Shown: piece after piece, positions 50,701 to 61,000 of the stretch
Position numbering within the stretch: position 1 is the stretch's first letter
Layout: the number at the start of each line of letters is the position of its first letter
Assembly (NCBI RefSeq): GCF_910592395.1
Contig: NC_088323.1
Coordinates: 1,054,001-1,118,000, forward strand
Direction of reading: 5' to 3'
Source: Lineus longissimus
Taxonomy: Eukaryota; Nemertea; Pilidiophora; Heteronemertea; Lineidae
DNA length: 64,000 nt
The notes under the pieces: model-generated
The model's database searches: none
What the model was told of the DNA's origin: nothing
The model's input: only the letters and a program-made list of their open reading frames with translations
Translations under genes and position numbers: made by a program

Positions 50701-52882
50701 CGACACAATCGCCATCTCAAGGAATTTTAAAAACTGAACGTCAGGTTTGCAAGTGGTCCTCCGGTCGCTGATATACTGATAGTGACTCCTATTTCGGTTC
50801 GACTTTCTCTCAAAAAAGGGACAACTGTTGGCGCTCAACAACAAACATAATCATTGCATCTTCAGATCCCTGCTGCTCATCTGCTGACGGCCTGTATTAT
50901 ATCGGCGCCGGCAGCTCTGGCTGTTGCCAAGCTTTCCTACCCAGAGATAGAGGCGACAAAGCTGAGCTCAAAGGATGTTGGCGACATGGGGAAGAGGTCA
51001 GTCCATGGACGTTTCTAGATAGATTAGGTGACGAGGCAGGAAAGTACCCGATGTGGTCATATTAGTAGGCCTCCCCGCCAGTGCGACTAAGTCTAGTAGT
51101 TGAATCTGCGCTTGCTGCCTTAGAGCTTTGATACTGCAAAACACTTATGGCCTGGGTAGGTCCATCTCAATACAGCCACGACCTTAATCCACCACAGAGC
51201 TATTTAGCAGGACTACTGCTACACTTTTATTCCTTTCTAGCACCGATGCGAATTTAGTTGAGGCGATATCGAGCGGTGCAGTGACTTCCATTAAGCTGTG
51301 TGCGTACGTCATCGTCAATCTCATCGCCTTCGTCAGTTTCCTGGATCTGGTGGACGGAACACTGAACTGGATTGGCCAGCGTGTCGGGATAGGGCCTCCC
51401 AACAACCTCCCCTTGTCCTTTCAAGTACGTCGGAGTTTTTCTGTAGAGTGTCAGCAAGCTTCTCTTTTCAGAGTCGTCCTTGGATGCTGAAATATTCAGG
51501 TTTTAGTAACGTGAAGCAGTCGAATATTTTAGAAAGCAAGCATGCTTGTATCCCTTCATCTCGCTCAAAGTCGCGAATGAAAATCTGTGAAATTATCTCA
51601 AGCCAAACTTGTCAATTCTTACCTCTCACATTGTGTTGCCACCTGTCGATTTGACAAACGGAGCACCGGGATTCAAGCCAGCACGGTTGTTTCTCGCATG
51701 CCATTTTCTTCATGATCAATTATAGTACGGTTGGCTCACTTTCATTTCAGTTGATATTGTCCTACCTGCTATGGCCAGTAGCATTTGTAATGGGCATTGA
51801 CACCGCCGACTGTCGTCAAGCTGCGGAACTGCTTGGTATGAAGGCCTTCCTGACTGAGTTCATCGCCTATTTGCAGCTCGGGGAGATGATACGAAACAGG
51901 GAATTTCTGGAGGACTTAAACTTTAATGGCACGATCATAGAAAAGACAGATGGGTTATATCTCCCTGCTTTGAATAAGACGTTGAAATATGGAGTAATGT
52001 CGGTATGTATCATGGTCATCGCAGGTGTCTTGGGGCGAACAAAGACCATCCTCGCATAGCAGGCTTTTGGATCATTTTTGAAGTACACTCACTCTTTGAT
52101 TCAGATGAAGTCTATTGCAAGAACGATACAGAAGTCTGCTGTTGAGGCAGCCAAAGACCATCGCCTATTGAAAGGGCACTGTGGATTAAGGAACCCTCTC
52201 AGCATGCATACAATGGTAGAAGTATTGACAACACGTACGCAGAATTTTGGCCACACGGGCGTTTATTCAAAGAGTTTTAGCTTGTTCTCCCAGCAGAGAC
52301 TACTATCACCATACACTAAAACATCTCTTCACACACCAACTGTGTGGGTAATGGCTGAAGCTGTGTCTGTTCTTATACCGTTACCGTATCTTATTTCAGG
52401 AGCGTTCGGAAGTGATCACAACCTACGCTCTATGTGGTTTCTGCAGTGTACAAGGAATCGGCATCATGATAGGTGTGATGGGCTCCATAATGCCAGACAG
52501 GAAGGCCGAGATCAGCGCAACAGTCGTCCGGGCGTTCATGTGCGGGACAGTGGCGTGTTACCTCACGGCGTGTGTGGCAGGTCAGTGTTGATGAACATAA
52601 GAGTTACCTAAAATCATTTACTAAGTGCTTATTGATCTACTGACAAACTGTAGACTCGAAAATCTAGCGAGTCAGTTTTGGTGGAAACAAGCCATGGTAC
52701 TTCTAATAACGATTCAAATCATAGATATATCGATAACAGGCAAAGGATTACGGCGAGCCTTTTCATTGTGAGCGTAACCGATATATTAGTTAGAATCACC
52801 ACCGCAGTTACTGGCGATTAAAATGGTAAAATTATAATATTTCTCTATTCATCCAGGTCTCCTATATGAACCATCCCCATGA
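47723..52882 (+). CDS. SLC28A-like: Concentrative nucleoside transporter (SLC28/CNT family), 12 exons
   Basis: Sodium-coupled nucleoside importer family of the plasma membrane. Exons: 47723-47890, 48069-48289, 48458-48628, 48921-49065, 49384-49575, 49882-50043, 50368-50493, 50866-50996, 51241-51424, 51751-52002, 52400-52580, 52857-52882. All joins are GT-AG and in frame, giving 652 aa, close to human CNT1-3. The start is the ATG at 47723; an upstream in-frame extension has only a GTG. The N-terminus is cytosolic with a coiled-coil-like Leu/Glu/Arg stretch (about 18-42). Family signatures: GFVFG...HMIAFQ, VFFSSIISVLYYLGWMQ, ATTAAESVNASSNIFLG, AESPLVI, TVSELHAIM, FATI, HLLTA, SAPAALAVAKLSYPE, LGMKAFLTEFIAYLQL, TYALCGF, VRAFMCGTVACYLTACVAG. 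The usual GQTE motif is GFAE (352-355) and the TM7 motif CGFANFSSIG is CGFCSVQGIG (596-605), so substrate choice may be altered. The C-terminal tail is very short. Confidence 0.96.
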
Positions 52883-53363
52883 TAGAACAGAGACCGACCC
52901 TTCTGTTGTTGAGGTGAAAAGACACTCAGCCTGCAGTATTGTACGATGAGCCATAGCGGTACTCACGCGATCAACACAGTGCAGTTGCGGGAACAGGATA
53001 CCCAGTCAGCCCTTCCTCTCTACCTGGTTAGCAATGTCAACTCAAAGGAACGCCATATTATCCATTCTGTTGGACCGTTGGAAACGAGCTTTCGTAATAT
53101 AGCTCCCCATTCACTTGAAAGCTTAGATCTTTATTTGTAGTACACATCAGCATATCATCATCAAATTTGGTCGCAGAAGTGGTTTATCGATTTTGAAATA
53201 GAAATCTCTATTTCAATCGGATATGCCTCCATACTACAATGCCTTGCCGAATTGTTTTTGCATACTTAATCGCCGCTCCAAGTCGTTTGCTGGTGTTTGC
53301 TATTGTAGAGCAAATACAAACAAGGCCTAAACAAACTGCTTAATGTATATTGCTTTAGGTATG

Positions 53364-53369
53364 AATAAA
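53364..53369 (+). terminator. Candidate polyadenylation signal of the transporter gene
   Basis: AATAAA within ATGAATAAAGAAG, about 480 bases after the stop codon at 52880-52882. Another hexamer follows at about 53396. Confidence 0.45.
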
Positions 53370-53724
53370 GAAGTTTTAGTAAACACTAGCTCCTTTAATA
53401 AATAGTACATTGGTATAGAGAGATTAGTATGATTCTCACGGTAAACCAGTTGAGATCCGACAAGTTGAAGTTGAAAACGGTATCAAGTGCACGCAAGAGG
53501 AAGGGGTTGGATCAGCAGTTCGCAGCAGGGAAACCGTTCATGCAGTTCGTCATTCGGATTATTCTGGCAGTGTCCTGATCACTGCCACAAACAAGTATCG
53601 CTTTTAATCAGCAACTGTTTCATGTTTTAGGTAATCAATGGTTGCACGTTGCAAATACCAATAACATTGATAACGCACTTTGAGAAATACTTTTGGAGTT
53701 ATTTAGGTTTGTTTTATACTCAAC

Positions 53725-54738
53725 ATGACAACGTGGTCCACACGACAGAAGCGGCAGTGTTTGCTGAAGGTATTCACCCTCCTTTCCGTGGCCGTGTCCA
53801 CCTACATGGCCCTGGCGGTCTACCATTCCTTCTCAACAAACAAACAGCTCAACACCAAGGACATCATGGACTTCGAATTCATGTCAAAGGATGAGTACAC
53901 TATCCCTGATATCATTCATTTATATTGGCCTATGGAGGAGATACCCGCAGATGTGGTTCCGTGGATTAGAAAATGGCGGAAGACGAACCAGGATTATGAG
54001 GTATGGTTTTGGACGGATGACGCAGTACGGCAGGTATTGGCACGAAGTAATCCAAAATTTTTACAAACATTTGATCATTTCTCACAAAAGACTCAACAGC
54101 GCTCGTTGACGTTGCGATATTTTTTGCTGTACACTTTCGGAGGTGTTTTCGCGGATTTAGACATCGAACCCCTGGCGTCATTGGAACCGGTTCTACTTTC
54201 AAAACAGTGTATTTTCGCGGAGGAACACCCGGTGCATAAGATCGCCAAATGGCAGCATCTAAAAACGCCAGTGATAGACAGCATCATGGCGTGTAAACCA
54301 AAACATCAATTTTTCAAATTTGCTGTCGATAAAATCTCAACGTCACGTAAGCAGGATTACACTGGGACAGAACTCCTTACGGATCTACTGAAGGCATATC
54401 GGGATTCTAATGGTACGGAGTCCAGTACGATTGTCTACCAGCCGTATTCTGTGTTTTTGCCAAGTTATGATAAACTTCAACCAAACGTAAACGAGTTTTT
54501 TCGGACATGTTTCAAATATGGTCGCAAGTCTGTGGCGGCGGAATGGTGTCGGCGTACGCATGACAAGAAGTTCTGTAACTGTCCAATGAAAGACTCCGTT
54601 ACAACGCACCATTGGCAGCACCCGTTCGCGCGTAGAAATACAAATACTATATCAGTGAGGAAGGTAATGACAGATGCAAAGATTATGAAGGATGTGTTTA
54701 AAGTGCACAAAACATCAACCACACATAAAAAGCTCTAG
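53725..54738 (+). CDS. GT32-type glycosyltransferase (DXD, Gly_transf_sug), type II membrane protein
   Basis: Intronless 337-aa enzyme, probably Golgi resident, transferring a sugar from a nucleotide-sugar donor. A short basic cytosolic N-terminus (STRQKRQ) precedes one signal anchor at about residues 13-32. The catalytic region shows IPDIIHLYWP (60-69), the YEVWFWTDD segment (91-99), and LRYFLLYTFGGVFADLDIEPL (130-150), whose DLD at 144-146 is the metal- and donor-binding DXD motif of the OCH1/GT32 fold. A late HHW motif also fits GT32 proteins. Acceptor and linkage cannot be inferred; relatives act on glycolipids or N-glycans. The ATG at 53725 is chosen because it precedes the basic-hydrophobic anchor. 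It sits 0.84 kb downstream of the transporter gene. Confidence 0.9.
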   Translation: MTTWSTRQKRQCLLKVFTLLSVAVSTYMALAVYHSFSTNKQLNTKDIMDFEFMSKDEYTIPDIIHLYWPMEEIPADVVPWIRKWRKTNQDYEVWFWTDDAVRQVLARSNPKFLQTFDHFSQKTQQRSLTLRYFLLYTFGGVFADLDIEPLASLEPVLLSKQCIFAEEHPVHKIAKWQHLKTPVIDSIMACKPKHQFFKFAVDKISTSRKQDYTGTELLTDLLKAYRDSNGTESSTIVYQPYSVFLPSYDKLQPNVNEFFRTCFKYGRKSVAAEWCRRTHDKKFCNCPMKDSVTTHHWQHPFARRNTNTISVRKVMTDAKIMKDVFKVHKTSTTHKKL

Positions 54739-55123
54739 TTTTCATCTTCAACAGTCAGTTTCGGCAACTGGGTTGAAGAAATGTAATTGTAACTTTAACC
54801 ATCCAATCGAACATATCAACACAGCCTCAGCGCAGCTGACAACGTACCAATAGATTCAACTGGTTGAAATTAGTTACGGTCGGTAGCAAAATAATCCGCA
54901 ATTGATGGGCTCTGCAGTATTCAACATAACAGAATTTTGAAATCCGTTAACACATCTGCAAATAAAGGGACGGTCAATTTCCTGTGAAATTGTCAAGTCA
55001 TTTTGGGGTTAGGTGAGGACAACCAAACAACTAATAGACTGTATATTATAAGAAGGGCTTAACGCTGTTTTTTCTCAACTTTTGAGTGGTATACAATGTA
55101 ATAATATCAGATCTCAATAATGC

Positions 55124-55129
55124 AATAAA
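55124..55129 (+). terminator. Candidate polyadenylation signal of the GT32 gene
   Basis: AATAAA in TGCAATAAAGTCGG, about 390 bases after the stop codon, followed by a TG-rich stretch (GGTGTCAGTGGTGAC), as expected downstream of a cleavage site. Confidence 0.55.
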
Positions 55130-56200
55130 GTCGGTGTCAGTGGTGACATTTTGTTGTAAATGATCCATTGTTTGTCAATGTTTTCTCCAATGGAAAAGTT
55201 ATTCCACTGGTGTAAGTAGTTCCGAAAATAAAGCTCAGAAAAACACACGAAAAGTTCGTCTCTGTACTGTGTTGCAAGTAAACAATGAGTATGTGCAATG
55301 CATACATGGAATCAAAATGATTGGCTGAGGAAATAAAAATGTCGGATAGTTCACGTGAATTACAGTCATCGCCTTTCTTGCTGCAGTAACTGGTACAGCA
55401 TCATTCATTGGAGTTTGACAGAGGACAATTAGTCCAAGTAACGAAGTAACCATTCCCTCAATCATGTCAAAACAACGATAATACGTCACAGGAAATATAC
55501 ATAGTAAAGAATCAAAACATTTTCTGATCCAAATTTTAATTGGTCTCGGGTTGATACCTTAAACAGCAGGTACGTGCGATGAGTGGCTGTTGATACATCA
55601 ACTACCTATCCATAATCGATCCAACGCAACATCTATATGCCTACATGAAACACAGAATGTTGTCCATAGGCACATCATACCTGGTATATCCCACAGATAC
55701 TGGTTTGTATTAGCTTCTAGTATTGGGCCAACAATTGCGGATACACTACTCTTGTAATTGTGAAAAAGGATAGATATCTTTGAAAGAGTTTTCTTACATA
55801 AAAAGATGATAACCATACGTATCTATTGAAGCGAAGATGTGACTGAATAGAGCCCTGGATAATCTGCCAATGATTCCTGAAGAACCAAGGCGCAACGATG
55901 CAACACGGATTGTATGGAAAGAGGACAAATGCCACAAAACTAAGGTAATTAACAGATACAGTCACGTTCTTGACAAGATCGTTTTCTTAAACCACCATTT
56001 CCCGTAGAATTTGCCGGCAGTTTAAACGGCTTACCGCTGCTGGCGACAACATCGGATTACGTATTAAAACCTTTTGGCTGTCACAACTATCATGCCCCCC
56101 GCAATCACCACCACCACCAACCCAATATCTCTCATTAAAGAAGACAGTTTGGCAATGAAAAATTCAACTCTTTCAGAAAACCATTTCGACATCTTTTAAA
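55130..56200. other. Intergenic spacer upstream of secreted-protein gene
   Basis: Roughly 1.1 kb, AT-rich, with only short frames. I see no exon, repeat or distinctive promoter element. A CCACCACCACCAACC stretch near 56108 is the only compositional oddity. Confidence 0.5.
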
Positions 56201-57555
56201 ATGTGGCCAGGAGGCGGACTGATGAGACATGCTCTTGTGTTCCTCCTGCTTCTGGACATAACGTATGCCAAGCCTATCCTCGGAGCAGTTGGCAGGAAAA
56301 GTAGGTTCCGGAATCTCAAAATATCTAATTTCACCAAATAGCTTATAGATGTAGTCACAACTGAAACTTAAACTGCTAAAGTTTCCAAGACCACCATATG
56401 TTAATCAGCCTGGATTTTCATCTTTACATCCAATTTATACATGTTACAGAGTGAAATCGACCAAAAACCTATTCATTCATGATCATGCGAACCGATGCAA
56501 TATAATAATATAACCATGCCGGTGTGCAAGGGATAGTAGTCCTAGGGCTGATAGTCCGTGTAACAATAGCCTGCATTGCTAAATGTTTTGGTTAGGGTTA
56601 GCGGTACAATAGATCATGCTGCTTAATTGGTCAAATACAATGCTACCGGACTATGACTCCAGGGGGACTATATCCGCTGTCACACCGGCATAAACGGCAC
56701 GAACGGCAACAACAATTTACATTCTTCACATCGGCAGAAATAATCAAAAGTTGAGATTCGTTGTATAATGATGGTAACACTATCCTTGAACTCTGGGTGG
56801 TACAACTACTACCAGAGAAGACAGCTTTTTCCAGTACTCTTTCTGTCCTCAATTGTAGAGCCCAGTCCAGCTAACCTGCTTCCACCGACCCCTGATATGC
56901 AGATCGTTGATATCATGGATAGGATAGACCGCATTATTAATCTGATCTGGGAGGATGCTGGAGAGACTATCAAGAATGAAAAGCTCAGGACAGTGTTCTG
57001 GGGCAAGATGAAATATCTGCCATCAAGATGTGAGTGGTTGAATTTGATCACAATAGTTCATCTGGATCTTGTAGACGGGACGTGTCATCGTACACTGTAC
57101 ATTTTAAACTGTAAATCCCGCATCTGCGCGGCGGTTGAAAGGATTCAGGACTGCGCTGTTGGCCTACTTATGTTTTCTCAATCTTACACGGTAGGTCGAA
57201 GCATCGCCTTCCTATAACCGTGTCATTGTCATGTTAAGAAGCATGGTAACTAAGAATATAACTAAGTAAAGTCTTCTGTTTTTCAGTGCACATCGCCTTC
57301 CTCAGCGGCCCGCGGTTTACTCTCGTCCAACTTTTTCGTGATCTCAACAATTGCCCGAGACAAAACTTTCAAAAATCCTTTCCCTGCGTTGCGACAGCCG
57401 TACGTAACGCACAAGCTCTCGGTAGAAAATTCTACGAGAAATTCTCAAAGTTTAATGTTAACCTCCTCAGTAAAATCGACAAAGAAGAGGAGTTGGCCAA
57501 GATCAAGAAGTCGTATGTTTACAGCGGGATACATAGTCATCATAAAGGACGTTAG
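56201..57555 (+). CDS. Small secreted helix-rich protein of unknown family (3 exons)
   Basis: Exons 56201-56300, 56859-57029 and 57287-57555 join in frame (phases 1 and 1) with donors GTAGGT and GTGAGT and acceptors TTGTAG and TTTTCAG. They encode 179 aa. Residues 1-23 form a classic signal peptide: a short N-terminus, the hydrophobic run ALVFLLLLDITYA, then KPILGAVGRKK. Next comes a Pro-rich linker (PSPANLLPPTPD). The rest is predicted by eye to be mostly amphipathic helix: IVDIMDRIDRIINLIWEDAG, FTLVQLFRDLNNC, ATAVRNAQALGRKFYEKF, VNLLSKIDKEEELAKIKKSY. The mature chain has only two Cys, about 15 residues apart (NNC and FPC), and a basic tail rich in His. I recognise no family. The layout resembles that of helical cytokines or lipid-binding secreted proteins, but this is inference. 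It converges with the TNF receptor gene downstream. Confidence 0.72.
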
Positions 57556-57757
57556 ATGAATGGGAACTCTTGGGAGCCGTTAGTTTAGTACGTTCGCAAT
57601 AAGGGGAGGGCATTTGAGAATTGTTGGCCCCCGTCGTACGCATGTGCTTTCGGGGGTGGAGGAATAGGGAGTCGAGAAAAAAAGAAATTTTGCGTACGTA
57701 CTAAACGAACGGCACAATAGCATTCGTTCGTTGTGTGTGTAGTCGCCGACAGTTTCT

Positions 57758-57763
57758 AATAAA
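57758..57763 (+). terminator. Candidate polyadenylation signal of the secreted-protein gene
   Basis: AATAAA in TCTAATAAATGG, about 200 bases after the stop codon and roughly 130 bases before the opposing signal of the TNF receptor gene, so the two transcripts converge closely. Confidence 0.5.
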
Positions 57764-57890
57764 TGGTGCAGGGTAATCAGCCACGTCGGCTGTCACGCGG
57801 CTTTGATGTTACCGTATGTTTTGAATGCACTTTCTCTTATCAAAAAGACACCAAGGCCGTCATTAAAAATTGAATATGGAGAAAATGAAT

Positions 57891-57896
57891 TTTATT
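57891..57896 (-). terminator. Candidate polyadenylation signal of the TNF receptor gene
   Basis: TTTATT on the plus strand (AATAAA on the minus strand), about 150 bases past the TAG stop at 58045-58047. Confidence 0.5.
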
Positions 57897-58044
57897 GGTT
57901 ATTATATTACAACATGATACTACAAAATGGGCAAAACTAAAGCTTAACATGACGCCAAAATACTTGTCTCTTATTCAAGCACAAGCAACAGGGCTAGCGT
58001 ATGGCAGTGCATGTATGTTCACAATTGGAAAGGATTGCAGATGG

Positions 58045-61000
58045 CTATGTGAAGTTGTTTAAGAATTCCTCTCTCATCTCACACGAAAAAACATCTTTCC
58101 TTGCATCTAAAGTGTTGAAAATTTCTCTAAATAAGTCATCTTCTTCTTTTTCTAATGCATTCTTGTCCTTCCATATAAGGAAAACCTGAAAAGAGCAGAG
58201 TGTTGTATTGTTGGCCCGGATTGTGGATGCCAGCACTGGCCGATATCAAAATTCAACAGAATACTACCTTGTGGCCCAAAGAATATAGTAACCATTGAGG
58301 GGAGGGCATTTAAGAGATGAAAATGAACCTTCTCGGCAATGTATACTACGCAGGGTGGGTTACCACGAGCTAAGAAGAACAACACAAGCGGTATGTGAAA
58401 GTTGCAAGGCTGGCTTACCTCTGCAATGACATCAGGAAGATGTGAAGTATCCCTAAACTTGTGTTTAGCCTGTTCGATGTCTGCTGTAACGATTCGTTTC
58501 CCAGGTAAGGATTTACATATGTTCTGATAAGCATAGCCTAACTTGCGACCTAGCCAAGGGAACACATCGTTCTCTAGAGTGATACCTGTAAACAATCATT
58601 TCATAAATTATTGCTGGGTATTTGAGAAAAATCTCCAACATCGGCATTCAACCCCTTCGAGAGCCTATGGGGTTTTAAGCACACCGCAGCTCGTTATAAA
58701 GTTTAATGATAACAAAACCGCTATAACTGTGCTTGCAAACTGCCATTGTCATATTACCAGATGGACACAACTTTTGATCGAGGAAGCCACTCTTCCAGGG
58801 CTCAAGTAGCACTATCCAGGATAGGCTGACCGGTAAGTTGGATAAGATTCTCGGCAATCTGGGGAATTGATTCTCCAGGGTGAAGGTTCTACTTGAAAGC
58901 AAATCAGCTTGGCAGGCGTTAGCTGAGGATCGTCTCAGCTCATGCAACTCACCGCTTCGGAGACTAATATTACTGATTCTCCGCCTGACGTTTTCCGATC
59001 TGGGTGATGTGGCACTACCTCCTGTGCTCTCTTCGTCTAGACTACCATTGACACCTCATTGAAAAATATAAATTGAAAAATTGTAATGAATGTTGGAACG
59101 TGTTTGCGATTGCCGATGAAAATGAACCTTGTAGTGTTGGCCCTGTGGTAAATGACATAATGTTTCAATAGCTTTCATGCAACTTCAGCCCTGTCCCGTT
59201 TCACCACTCATCAACCTAAATCCAAAACCTGGTCCTCTCATAACATGTTAAGCCACTGAAGTTCTTTGTGTTAATTATCTTCTTTAGCCTAGCCCAGGGA
59301 ACTAAATCATGTTAACGCCGAGTATAGTGAGTGACTGGTTATAGACAATTATTATTTGGCCTGTTGTGATTATTTTGAAGGATTTATTGTCAGACATGTT
59401 ATTAGTGTGAACGTTCTTCAGGTGCCTCCCAACCGGTGGCAGCATGGTAACAGGAATTTAACTTACGAAATATCACGTTGTCGTGTGAGATGTTCCTGAA
59501 ATAATCAATGAAATGAATATGACCTGAAAGGCACTGGTGAACAAAAGCAAGGCATAGTGCAGGCGATGAAGAACTCCAAAACCCAAGCCCGGGCAGATTG
59601 CCGCTCGATTAACAATAGCCGATGGGGACGCTCCAACCAGACTCCACAACAGAGGTCGATAGCCTCCAGTTTCCACGGGGCGCCAAATCGGGAGTTTGCG
59701 CATTATATGAGACTTGGCAGCACAAACAACTTTGGATCGTTTTGGTGTCTCCACTTCACAGGGTCGGGAGGACACCAGGCCCAGAGCATTAAACGGGTCA
59801 AAGACATACCACTGGCATTGCTGGAGTCTCCAGGACAGATCAGAGTAATGCAGTTGGATACAACCAGCAGTAAACGACCTGGTCTGATCGGAATGTCAAG
59901 AAGAGTTTTCGAGGAACGGAGACTTAGTTACCTAAAGGCCACAGCCCGATTCACTGAACTAACAATTTGGTGCTGTCGCCGAACGCTAAGAAGAAGACAC
60001 AAAATCTTTGACTCAAATTGATCGTTACGGAAACTGAATGCAGACATGCTCAACATTGTACAAAGACTTTGACTGTGGCCACTTCGTCGGAAGTCTTGTC
60101 CTACACAGAATGACTTCCATTACAATGTTTGTACGAAGTCCTGCAAATAAGTGACAGTTAAGCAGAGTTTGACCTACCTTGCATGCCTAGTTTTAACGGA
60201 TTTTTTTCGACTCTTCAAACATTTACAACCGACATAAATTACTATACCGACAATAATCACAACCACACATACACTGGCGATTATACTTGATATGTTCAGA
60301 CTATCTGTAAAATAGAAAAAGACAGAAAGGTACCGGTAGAACACTAGTACTGTACTGAAATCGACACTGGTGCTCTCAACTGGCCAGAAGAGCATACCAA
60401 TGAAGGTCGATTCACTCATCTTTGTTTTACATAAGGGGGGTAAAAACCTTTTTGAATTGAGGTAACATGCACAGAGATGAACTGATAGGAATCTAACTTA
60501 ACCATCCCCATGATAACATATTGATCACAACGTCTTATAGCTTGGTTTGAGTGCTTGAAGGAACAATAAGCATGTTAGCTTCCGTCGTAAAGGAAAGCAA
60601 ACCCCCTCGAGTTCTGTATTTTTACTCCTAAAACCTACCTACCTGTGGTAGGAGGTGTATCTTGAGTGCTGCTTTTTGAGTATTTGCTGCTTGTGGATGA
60701 AGCTGGGTCGCTTGCTGAAATTTTGATTGCTTAATAAGAGATATAGACGATCTATTTTTACATAGGACTTCTTCTGATGAAGACCCTACCTTTCCCAGAG
60801 TCTTAAGGAAGCACAGAGCCAATGCAGGATTAGGTCAGATTAGTGTTTGCTAAGTTACAATTAGGTGTTTCCACGACCTCGCAGTTTATCAACATACTCT
60901 TGCTACACTTTTATGGTAATCCTCCTTATCAATCGATCCGTTAAAAATGTGTTCCCTTACAGCACATATCATTCGTTAGCTGGAGATCAAACTAAATCAT

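Noticed and set aside
52078-52611. 177-codon plus-strand frame near the end of the transporter gene
   Set aside because: It runs through an intron and reads the 52400-52580 exon in the wrong frame; the correct frame gives the SLC28 TYALCGF segment.
59473-60021. 154-codon plus-strand frame and overlapping 100-codon minus frame inside a TNF receptor intron
   Set aside because: Neither has a motif, signal peptide or splice sites that would let it join the receptor; possibly transposon-derived, but the family is unknown.
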